Below are positions 31,256-43,800 of a DNA stretch of 64,000 nt, piece by piece. How positions within the stretch are numbered: position 1 is the stretch's first letter; each line of letters opens with the position of its first letter. Under the pieces are notes generated by a model. That model had not been told where the DNA came from and searched no databases. It saw nothing but the letters and a program-made list of their open reading frames with translations. The position numbers and the translations under genes were made by a program. The DNA comes from Styela clava (Eukaryota; Chordata; Ascidiacea; Stolidobranchia; Styelidae), in contig NC_135260.1 of the NCBI RefSeq assembly GCF_964204865.1, positions 7,068,001 through 7,132,000 of the forward strand. The letters run 5' to 3'.

Positions 31256-33726
31256 TATAGCAACTAACCCCCAAATGTACCCCATTTCATGTTGAAATCA
31301 TCATGACAAAGTTAATTTTTCCCAAAATTCGAACAAAGACTTTCGTAGGAATCAAATTACACCAGTTTTAGGAACATTACATGTTCCACCCAGTCATTAT
31401 CAAATTAAAATTAATATTCTCAAGACCTTTGGCACTGATTGAAATATTTATCTCTAAGTTCACATCCGTACGATGTACCTAATTACCCTTGTTGAGATAA
31501 TAGGAATTTCTGTTTATAACGTGAATCACGAGCTCACGTTTACAGCATTTAATAAGATTTATGATGGACGTATAAATACGACTCCGATATCTTTCGATAG
31601 GGAGATGGAAGACGATGTAAACCATTCTAAGCTAGTCTGGATAAATGTTATAAGATTTATATTCTGTGTGTTGTGGAAATTTACGAATAAAAACATATAG
31701 AGATTTTTAACGCATCTTCATTTACGTGGGCGTTGAAGCTGAAGGGTGAACGGGTAACTTGCAAGTCGGAGACAATCTACGAAATAGCAATATATGGTAA
31801 CATCACATTCATTTACCAAATATATATGCCATAAATGGTGACAAAACCGACTTGAATTAACCTTCTGAAACGGACCAGATCAACGGGCAACAATCAGGAC
31901 AGGCAACAATTTGACGGAATCAACCAAAAAGCTGACCAAGCGAAAGCTTTCAACAATTGCCGAGAAACCGTCTCTACAAAACGTGCAAAAATCAAATTCG
32001 ACCAACTTACGAACGTCGGGGAGATTCAAATTGCCTGGAACAACGATTGAAGTAGCAAATTGTTGACAAGCCGATATAATCAGAAACATTATGAAAAGAC
32101 AATAATCTCAATTGAAAACAGTTGAACTATGGTAACGGACTCTGGAAACGTTAAAATCATGAATATGGACTGTATTGAACATCGATCGAAATGAACTTTT
32201 TTAGAAAATGATATATGTTCGAGATGAAAAACCTAATCAAAAACAAACTGTTGAAAACAATGAACTATATGGACTGTTTTACGGTAAATCACGCGCTCTA
32301 TTCCGAACAATAGAGAAATTGTCGCGCTTACCTAATGGATATACAGATCAGGAGCATGTCATCCTACAATTTGTTTCATGATTTGCAGGTTTTTCTTCTC
32401 ATTGAGACAGACATTTTTCATTCTTCCACTAATACTAAGGTAAAGTACTTTTTTTTCTTCTTATATATACATGGCGTTTCATTCGGCTTTCAATTTTTAT
32501 AAATTAATTAATGGTAAAACTTTGAATATTCTAATTTCAAATACCTTTAAAGAGATTTATATTATTGAATATTTGTGGTTAGCATTCCTTTTCGATTGAA
32601 TAGATTTCGTTATTATTAAAATGCTTTCTAAAAGTAGATTCGAGCGAGTCATACTTTTAATTATTTACAAAGCCGTCATATAGAACGGTGAAATAATAAG
32701 CTCGTTAAACAAAAATTGTATCAAAAGCGTTATTTTTTCAAAAAAGCCCTGAGATGGCATAAACTTAAAAATGCGTTTTTTCTTCCCGACATGGGACAAG
32801 CATATATTGACCAACTAGGTCTACAAAATCGTAACAATGCGATTAAGCGAGTATAAGTATTTTAACTTAGCGAAATACATTAAATTGAAAATATGTTTTA
32901 ACCGACCAAACCAAAATTTTTAAAATAAAAATACGCCATCCTTCTGTAATTCTACTTTACAACCTTTACTCTTTCTATAAACTCTTCTTTATTTCAATGT
33001 CGTGTCTCATTATAGATCATATACATTTAAATATTTTTTTTGACCTATATCATTAATTTTAGCATTGTGTATTGTATTTTTCTATATATTTTCAATTTAT
33101 TAGAGTTGCCAAATCTTTAAACTTCCAGTTAGTAAGATGGGGAGATAATATAGCAACTAACCCCCAAATGTACCCCATTTCATGTTGAAATCATCATGAC
33201 AAAGTTAATTTTTCCCAAAATTCGAACAAAGACTTTCGTAGGAATCAAATTACACCAGTTTTAGGAACATTACATGTTCCACCCAGTCATTATCAAATTA
33301 AAATTAATATTCTCAAGACCTTTGGCACTGATTGAAATATTTATCTCTAAGTTCACATCCGTACGATGTACCTAATTACCCTTGTTGAGATAATAGGAAT
33401 TTCTGTTTATAACGTGAATCACGAGCTCACGTTTACAGCATTTAATAAGATTTATGATGGACGTATAAATACGACTCCGATATCTTTCGATAGGGAGATG
33501 GAAGACGATGTAAACCATTCTAAGCTAGTCTGGATAAATGTTATAAGATTTATATTCTGTGTGTTGTGGAAATTTACGAATAAAAACATATAGAGATTTT
33601 TAACGCATCTTCATTTACGTGGGCGTTGAAGCTGAAGGGTGAACGGATAACTTGCAAGTCGGAGACAATCTACGAAATAGCAATATATGGTAACATCACA
33701 TCCATTTACAAATAATACATGCTATA
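31256..33726. mobile_element. LTR-like element with no recognisable coding interior
   Basis: Two direct repeats of 578 bp (31,256-31,833 and 33,149-33,726) are nearly identical and separated by 1.3 kb. Each begins TATAGC and the second ends GCTATA (the first GCCATA). The outer flanks are both GACA (31,252-31,255 and 33,727-33,730), a possible 4-bp target duplication. TGG at 31,836 could begin a primer site, and a purine-rich AAGATGGGGAGA lies just before the second repeat. No gag or pol is visible. The termini are not the usual TG...CA, so a plain duplication remains possible. Confidence 0.5.
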
Positions 33727-33730
33727 GACA

Positions 33731-34865
33731 TAATAAACCAAGGCTGTGGGTTGTCCCAAATACCTACCTCCTTTTAGAACGAAAGAAAATATTAATAAGC
33801 ACATTCAATTCCCATCCATGAACCGGTTGTTGGCTATAAATGTATATGGCCATAAGTGTAGAGTGTTGTCCATTGAGAGAAAGTGCTATCAATAAAGGTA
33901 CCACGCATGGAAATACGTAACTAAAACGATTTTACTTCGTGTTTCAAGCAATGGATTGTTATCTGCAAATGGGTGGTCAGCATGCATTCCAACCATTTTT
34001 ATTCATTTTCCACTGTGATCAATATTCCTAATGCATGACAACACCTACTTAGCGTAGCTTCGATAAAATCGAACTGAATATACGCTGGCGGTAAAAGGCT
34101 TAGCAAATATCGCTCTATCATCGTAAATTGCTCAAAAAAGGACTGCGCCGCGGTCAACCAATGTCTCGAAGGCGGCGAGTAAACATTACGTAGGCGAAGT
34201 ATATTCAGTTCCATTCGCGTCTTATAGTCGACGGATCTCGCCGTCGTTCTGCCGTAATAAAGTTTAATCAATTTAAGTGAAGATGATATTATACAGATTC
34301 AATGTAGATAGTCTCGACAGTGTCATAAAAATAACAGTTCCTTCAGGCGAGTGTGCGACTAATCTATTTCGTTTTTTTTTCGTAACTTTAAGAGGTAAAG
34401 GTAATATAAATATATAGAACATAAAAGTTTATGGTCAAACCTAATAACATCTGGGATTAGCAGGTCAGATGGTCCAAACACTGTTACAGAAACAGTTCGG
34501 TCTTTGTGTCGTTGACCAGGTACTGTATAAGGATGGGAGTGAGTAATCGTTTAAACATTTACAGCAGGAATTTTAATCTTACTGACGACTACAACCTATA
34601 AGCAGTCTCAAGCATGTAGTAACTTAAAGTTTATAGTAAGTAATAAGGATGATACAGTATCAGTAGCATTTTGAATATATGGATACTGTGCTTCCATGTA
34701 GGATATGTGCTTCCATATGCCCTCAATTACATTTGCGTAATATATTTTCTTTTTCTGCTCTAAAGAGCACAATATATTATTTCATAAAGTTAAATTTAAG
34801 TTTATGGTTATATTATTTGAAAGTCATCAACAGCTGGTTTTAGAATAAGAGGCAAGGTAAAGGAT
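33731..34865. other. Upstream region of the SPARC gene
   Basis: No gene is supported. It presumably contains the SPARC promoter; no convincing core element was found. Confidence 0.35.
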
Positions 34866-37800
34866 ATGGAGATGAGACGATGGATATTTCTCCTGATCGT
34901 AATATTCTGTTTTGCCATCGTGTCTGCGGTGAGTTTTATTTTGTTTTTCCGAAATATTGCATCAGCGAATTTCTAACGTGACAAGGCGGGAGTGGCTCAT
35001 TTGAAATGGAGCACATAAGAATTACACAACTATATAGATTAAATGGAGAGCATAAGATAGTAAATCTTTAGATCAAGTTTGTCACAATAAATCTGAAATA
35101 GTGAAACGCCGTTCCGGCAAACAATCACACCGCAATCTGCGCATTTTTGCAGTTGTTAATTAGATTCAGTTTACGTATTTTGATTAATAAATATAATGTA
35201 TACAGATCTGTAGCCTTAAGGTTATTGTTTCAGAATGCCCCATGTTTGCAAGTTACTATTCAATCTTTACATTCTAACGTAATCGCTAGATTAAAGCAAT
35301 AAATTTTATGAATACATTGTTAGGGCGTTTCTTTCCAAAATAGTCAGTTATTTTGATATGTCTCATTCTCAGAAACGAAATAGTGGGGATCATGAATCCG
35401 ACAGAGAGCGTCACGTCAGAGCTCATCTAGAAGAGGCAAGTAATTTTTATTCAAATAAATTCATGACATGAGTCGAACGATTATACCATCCAATACGATT
35501 CATCTAGTTATTAACTGAATGAATTTGAGCATAATAATATTGGTATATATCACTTCAAACAAATATTATAAAATATTCCCTCATATATGACCAACCTTTT
35601 TACAAATCTTCAATTTGATACACTACTGTTAGGCGTGTTTGAAGGCCAATCCGGATCTCGCCCAATGGAACAAAATACAAAAACAAAGTTAAAGTGTTTG
35701 ATCAAGAAATTGAGACAAGATGATATCGATCATAGAAATAAAAACAGATCGACAATTTATGTTAAATATTGAATTTCCTTGACAGAAAAACAATCGATCA
35801 TCGAAAATTAAAGAAGCCGATGACCGAAGAGAAAATCGAGTCAATAGGGACGGAACACCGTTATTGAAAAGTATGAAAGGAAATACTATTTACCTTGTTA
35901 CTTAGCGTAACCCGGCCACGGCATGCCACTGTTGGTATGTGGCTTTGAGCTTGGATACACATACTTGAAGTTGTTAACAATCTCCTAGTTGCTCAGAATT
36001 TAACATTTAGAAATTCGAAACATATAAGTTAGTTTACGAAATATTTGATCATCAGTACCGTACCGCTAATTTATGTAATGCTCATAGATGGATGAATTCC
36101 TAGAATAGAACGACAAAGAACAAGCTTTCCATCCGTCAAAGTTCATTGTAAGGCTGTCATAACCATGTGCCATATAAACATAATCTTGGGTACTCTTGCA
36201 TGGTGAAGTCATTTCGACGCAAATCAAAGAATATGCTGTTGGGCCATTTCATTATACCCAGAATATTGGAGTTTAATTTCAGTCTGTAATACAGTTGTTG
36301 AAATCTAATCTGTAAATGCGTCGCCAACCATATTCTGGTAATGAATATGTTTATATGGTATTTTGGAGGTATGTGTAATATGTAATTAAACATATGAATA
36401 GTGTTAAATACTCCCTTCATGTATCATAGACTGATGAAACTGGTTAACAGTACCGTTAGAAGTAAAATTGCATTTATACTGTTTACAAAATACTGATAAA
36501 AACTTCGATTCCTCGCGCGCGATCACGAACTATATTATCCAACATATTTGAACTAAGCGTAACCTCCTAATTCCTTTCATGCTATTCGCCGACTACAAAA
36601 CTTTGGTATGTTGGTATGAAAATGGTGTTTATTGAATTAAAATTTTTCATATTTTAAGCCTCATTGAAGCATTGCAAAATTTCTGATAAAAGTTAATTTT
36701 AGTACGTCTCGCTTGCAATAAACTTACCTTCTGAACATTAGATTTTCCCTTCTTAATGCAATCTTATTTATGTTACATTACAATATTCATAAACAGTTTA
36801 ACAATATATCAATCAATCCCGAAACCTGTTTCTAATATTATAAGTTCCCATTATTGGTCTATTTGGTTTTTATTTTCAACATTGCATCATTGTGTATTTT
36901 CAGACCCGTGTGCCAAAGTAAGATGCAAAAAAGGTAAAGAGTGTTCATTGGACAAAAACAACTCTCCAAAATGTGTTTGTATTCAAGAATGTTCGACTAT
37001 GGTTACGATTGACGACAAGTGAGTTAAAAATCCAATTGTTTAGCAAGAAATTATTGAGCAGAGTAATGGCTATATCGAGGCAACTACGATATAAAATCAC
37101 AATAATCCTTTAGAATAGAAATTTGATGATAAGTTGAAAACGAAAGAATATAAAGGAGTACTTCGATTTAACGTTTCCTGAGAGCAAAATGTCGATTAAA
37201 TGCAAATTTTAGTGTTTCATAAACTGTGCTTACTTGGACTTGTGAAAACCGTCAAATCAAAACTATATTAGTATTCAGAAATTTGGCTTGTTCAAATCAA
37301 TAGGGTAAACCATTTGCAATCTTTTTGATAGGAATTCTTTTCTACCAAACAAAAATATAAATATTTTTTTTATATTTAGGGTCTGTGGAACCGACAACAA
37401 AACATATGAAAGTGAATGTGTTTTACGTCGTTTGAAATGCCTTGGAAGTAATGATAGAAATATTAAGAAGACTTTAAGAAAGTTAAAAGTCAATTATCTG
37501 GGAGAATGTAAAAGTAAGTCAATTTCTGTACATATCAGTGAACGCAAACTTATTTATCTATTTTATAACCATCGATGAGCAAATAATTTTAAGATTAACG
37601 CGTTTACTCTTCTCACAACTGACAGTGAGCTTTTACGATTTCTTAGCTTCTTGTAGGCCTGTGCCAAGACATGACCTTACAAAATAATTGAGATTGGGAA
37701 TTCTTGATATTGTGATGAAGTTGAAGACTTGACGCACTCTCGAATTGTGAAAATCTTGGTGGTCGATACATTGGACATATTAGTTATTAATGCGTATGGT

Positions 37801-40800
37801 TGTTAAAATATGAATATTCGTTGGAATGGGTCAATCTCCAATTTCAATTAGGCTATTTAGCACACAGCGCAATACCTTTACAAGGAGATGACGACATTTA
37901 ATACTGACACGAAGTTTTTAAATATTACCTTCCAAATCCGTGTAGTATATCAAAGCTGTATACAGTTTCGATTTCCGATTGTTTTCGCAAATTATCAGCT
38001 ACAGATAAATTTTCCCGCAAGAAACATGTCTCAGAATACTCTATACTTGGTGTCGAGAGATGAACGACTAATTTCCTTCTAATTACAGCTTTCAATCCAC
38101 TTTATTTTGAACTGGCCTTTAATTTTCAATGAAATCGATTATAATCTAAGAGTTTCCACATTTCAAAAGCAATTAAACGAATAAATTAAAGTGATATATT
38201 GAGAAACCGCCATTTAATTATACGTTCTTAAGAGATATTGTGAAAATAGTGGTGACGTATGACTTCAGTCAAATGGTGATATCTGCTGAGGTAAATGTCA
38301 GATTTGATCTCTCTTTTCCCGACATGTAGCATGTGACACTTTTAAACTCATGTCATGACGATTACACATGTAATGAGTATCGGAAACCGGATAAGGACAT
38401 GGTTTCACACGATATTCTTACGAAAAAACGACTTAGTGAAAAGGTGAATTCGTGTATATCCAAGTTTAAAAGATTATTGAGGAACTGTCAGCTATTAGTC
38501 GATATCTTTACACTTGATTTTTCGTTTTTACAGTGCTCACGTCATGCAAAAAATCTGAAATGAAGGAATATCCCACACGAATGAGATCTTGGTTGAAAAA
38601 CGTATTTTTAGAAATGTACGACACTCCGGAGGAAGAAGGTGGACTAAGTCCGAAGCAGAGATATCATGTGAGTCATACGCAATACTATAAAACTAAAAAT
38701 ATATAATAATAATAATAATAAAACTATATTATTCAATGTAGAGTGTTTTTCTCTTTTATTATCTGTCAAATATCAATTGACAGATAATTAACTGTAACAC
38801 GCTAGTGAAGTTGCAAAGTATTGCAAGAACAGCATCTCTGATAATCGTTACATTGGTTTACAGCTTAGGTAAACACAGTCGAATATTCGAATCCTATTGG
38901 ACTTTCAAGAAACAAAGCTAAATAAACTTTTGGTAAAATGTCTTATCTACTGATAACTAAACAAACATTGATACCTAATAGATTTTGAAGATGCATTTAA
39001 TTCAAACTGAAGTTGTAAGATACATTGTCAGTCAATTTTTTTTTATTATAAACCGGGTTTTTGACCCGTAAAGATGAAAGTTATGACGTTATTTAAATAT
39101 TATTTTGTCAACATAGCGTGGCGATTTCAAGTATACACCTACGTATGCGATCACGTTTTCACTCGTATATTTACTAAGTCATGACTACAAGACTTTCGCT
39201 CGGTGAATACTAATGAACCTTGGATTTCCGAATAAATCTGTGTCATGTTTATGTATGAGCCGAAAGACTAATCCACTGCTCATCTGTGGCGTCGTCCATA
39301 CTATGTTATCGTACGTACAGATTTGTTTTAGTTGCATTCTGATGAAAAATGTCAACACTAAATATTAAATTCACCTGTGATGTGTTTTAAATGTAGTATT
39401 TAAATGTATTTAAATGTTTGAAATGTAGTATTTAAAAACAAGACATGATGGAAAAATAGTTCACCTTGCTTTATTGTAGTAAATAGTAATTTTATGTCAA
39501 TATGCATTTTCTGGAGCACATCCAGTGAAAAAATATAGTGGTAATGCGTAATGGTATTTAATGTAACCTAATAATTTTGTTATTTTTCTTTACAAAATTA
39601 GTTCCAAACTTGGTCTAATGGACTAAATACGTAAAGTATATTTCCTATACTATTACAGTGTCATAAAATATAGGTTCCTATATGCGTGTCATTCATCTGT
39701 TGCAAACGTTTTGGTTTCCACTGTGCATGCAATATTCCAATACAAAACGTTTGTGAAAATTAAGTTATAATCGCAAAGACTGAGCAATAACTGAATCACA
39801 CTAAGCCGTATAAAAATCGTTTTTCGGTTTGGAAATTTATGCGTGGGATGCACTTTTTTAGTTATATCATTTAAGCGAATTTCAATCTATATTCGATTTC
39901 GATTTAAAATAAGACAAATCTGAATTTTATTTGCCAAGCATCGTCCATAAAAAAGCAGAACGCTGCGGAGATGCGCAGTGTCTCTGGATCATGCATGAAA
40001 TCATGAAACAGATAACATATTTTTAAAGTGTTTATCTTGACGACAAGTGACGTCATTTATCTTTGCGAATTTCAATCACAGGTGTGTTTTCTTATATTCA
40101 GTTACGGTGGTTTTTCTTAATGTGGGTATTGATTGCATTCTTGAGGTAATATAAATTTGAAGAAAACGCAAAAAAATTGTGCTTAAAACCGAAAAAGTAA
40201 ATGTTTTACTTTTCCTAAAATCTGATAAATTTTGGTATCAGAAGATTTATATAATATATGCAATGGCTGATAGTAAAATAAACATGTCAGGTAATATGAT
40301 CGTAATAATTTTCATTTTTCAAATGAAATTTTCGAAAGTCAATGTCAGATTGCTAACAGAGTAATTGCTAAAAATCGATCGGGGTTGTCAAAACATCACT
40401 TCAATCGACGTCAAAACGAGTTTTATTACGGATGAAATATTCGCCATGTCAAAGTGGTCGAGAATTGATAAACGATTTTGGAGCCCATTAGACGACCTCT
40501 GACCTCAGATTATTTCACTCGTTTTATGTTTTCTCAAATATTAACCTAATTATCAGTTGATCTCTAGCAATTGTGGGCAACAGGTTGAAGCGTGAACGCT
40601 TTGAACGGATGTCAACGTTATACGTGCTGAAATTGAATTGTTTGTTTTATCAGCTTACACCTTACAGTAATAAAAAAAATCGCAATAATTTGTGAAATTT
40701 GAGTCTGAGATTAGCGATGAAATAAGAGTAGTTTTGTTATGAATCGTGATTTCATGAAATTGTAGTTTGTATCAGAGTTTCTAGCTGGGCTAAATTGTTA

Positions 40801-43800
40801 ATTAATGTACTGAAATTATCAATAATCTCGAATAAATATTGTGTTTCCCATTTTTAAATCAGAATTTAATGGGTACTGCAAAATAAAAAGTATTAGTAAG
40901 TTCTGCAAATGCAGTAACGTTTTTCATATGCAATACAAACCTAAATCTAAAATTTATCTAATAGTAGTCAAATGTGGTAAAATGCACAATTAAGTTCGAT
41001 CTGCCACATGATAGTTTAATGAAATTGATCCATTCCACAAATTTAAACTATACAATAACAATAAAAATATAATTAAATGTTGAATCAAATATAAGGTATA
41101 CTTAATATTTTGGTGAGGAGAAAAAGATTTGCTGTATAATATTATTTGTAGTTTACTAAAATCAAATAAAACTGAGCATCTAAAATTGGTTATATCTCAA
41201 GTGCTCCGACCTCTAGATCATACCAATAGTTTGTTTTATACCGACAAACCAAAATCCTTCATAATAGGTAACTCGATATAAGTGAACAATTGTCTACTAT
41301 CATTCAACCATCAAACGACTTCAAGGAAGGTACTTATTATTGAGAGCAAATTGTTGCCGATCAAAGAGAAATTTGGTCAAAATCAGATAATTCGCTTTTG
41401 TCAATTCCAGACGACATGACTTTTCTCTTAACTAAACTATGAAAATGTATTTCGAAAATTTACCAACCAAGCGTGATTCATTGATAAAAAGAGTATAAAT
41501 AGTAAACTAACCAACTGGCCGGGAGTGACAAGAAGGGGATGGGAAATCCAATATACGACATACCGGTAATTTAACTCTATCTAAAAAGATTTCACAATAC
41601 CGCCAATCGACGCAACTTTAGATTGCTTGAAAATAAAGTAGAAGAAAAAAAGTGACATTACGTTACAAGTACAATGTACGACATCAATCTGTGGCATCCA
41701 AGCATTTATATGACATGAAAATGTCAACACGCGGAGACCAACGTAAATACATGTAATGACATTTGACCCGGCACCAGAAAGCTTGAAAAAAAACAGGTAT
41801 TTTATTCTGTAAATGCCAGTAATTTTGTTGTGAAATTTCAGTAAATAGTAAAAATCATTCCGGGAATAAGACGATACGTAATACTGAACAGATTTCACAT
41901 GTAAAATACACGTAAAATTACTAATACTTTACCAGTGATAATTAATTGCTTTGACTTGGTTTCCCCGATGAGCGCGATATTCGTCGTGGAAATGTAAACA
42001 GGAATGTATTTGTTTAGAATTCCTAATTTACGCCCGATTTTTAAAATATGTATTACGCGCCGTTTTTATTAACAATTAAGCATTTTCGGGATAATTCTTC
42101 ATCCTAATTAAATGAAACTTTGCGTGCATTTTGCATGTATAGCTGTGCTAGCCATTTTCATGAAACATAAAAATAACTGCTTATCGCTTTGATTTTCATT
42201 TATTTTCCCATCCTGCCTTAAAAAGCAAAAGTAACTTGATAAAACTTATTATTCCTACATAATATAAACAACGATTTTAAAATTAAGATTGAACTAGGGC
42301 GATGTCTATTATGACATAATAGTTTATGTATTTCTTGGTCTACTGGAGGTTTGGCATCGCTCGCTTATTACATACACGCCTTGGCGTAACGACAAAAATG
42401 GCCAAATAATTCGATAATAAACTGTCCGCACCCACATTAACATTTCAAGGTAATCTGACACTCGTAAATTCAAATTCTATCAGAAACTTACCCGACGATT
42501 CAGGATTACCATTTTAACAAGGTAAAACAACCACCCGTGCTGACGACATAACGGACGGTGTCCACTTTAAACGTTTCTTTACCGCAGATAAACGGGCGAT
42601 TAGTTTAGAAACAGTGAATGAAGGACATGTATGTACTAAAGCTGTGTGACATAAATTAAAAATTCTACTTTTCCAAATGTAACAAGCGGTCTATTTCTTT
42701 AAATAAGCCTGCTACATGATCAATTTACTTGACGGATTTAATACGGCGAATGTATATATCATAACCCAGTTACACAGGAAACCGCTCGTTATCTTGGTTT
42801 TAAGTGCGGCTTTTCTAAGTAGGAATACTGTGTCGTGATAACAATCCTTGTTCGGACCAGTGATATAACCCACAGTTTAATATACACCATGTCTATCATA
42901 CACCATGAAATATTTTATAAAAGGACAAATGGTTGTGTGGTAACAGATTTATATGTATGTCTAAGGGCCCATATATGGTTCAGAAAGCAGAACATACTTT
43001 CGCCTATTTGAAGTCCCAGCAGAATGTCGCGTTTGTGAGTACCTGCATTTCACAATATTTCGAGTCACTGTGATGTGTTCTGGAATTTTCATAGACTTCT
43101 GATTCCGAAACTATCTATGGAATATTGACCAATACTTATTATGCTACATAAAGTAAGCACGTCGTTTCAAGCAAGAGGTACATCTGCAGGTACATTTTAC
43201 TAGACATCGATCTATTAGTCATCGATCTCATATCTTTCACTTCTGTTTGCAAATCTGACTTATCTCTATTTAATCCATTCGACCACTTCATCTGAAGCTA
43301 AGTAATTTAGTATTTATTTTGCACCGCATCTCATCAAGTATTATCAATAAATAATATGCTGGTAAACTAAGCGAATTCGACCGTGGCTTTGCGGTAGGAG
43401 TCGAGCTTTATTTCACAACGAAGGGGTTGGAAAAATACAAGCATTGCTTCGAAGCCTTAACCCCCTCCTTGGTCGCATTTGAGAGGAAGGTATATATTTG
43501 TAAAGTCATTTAAAGTAGTCAGGTTTGGATGGAGTCTAACGAATACAGCTGGTTTTGAATTTTTCGGTGTGAATTCCTTATCATATTGAACTATTATTGA
43601 TTCGTATTTAGGTTTTTCAAAGTTGACACGTATGCCGGTGAAAGCTTGTCTATTTGCTAGGATTAAACAAAATATATTGAAAATAGACTTTGGGTAAATA
43701 GTGAATCACGTTATAGCCTGATGTTTTTATTGTTACGCCCCAGTTAGCACGAATCGTCAATTTTCAAAATTTGAAAGCAAAGCATGAATCCCAACCCTAG

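Noticed and set aside
31473-31700. Identical 75-codon frames at 31,473 and 33,366 as duplicated genes
   Set aside because: They lie inside the LTR-like direct repeats and show no family features.
38703-38722. AAT and TA microsatellites as CRISPR-like arrays
   Set aside because: Simple tandem repeats without spacers in a eukaryotic intron.
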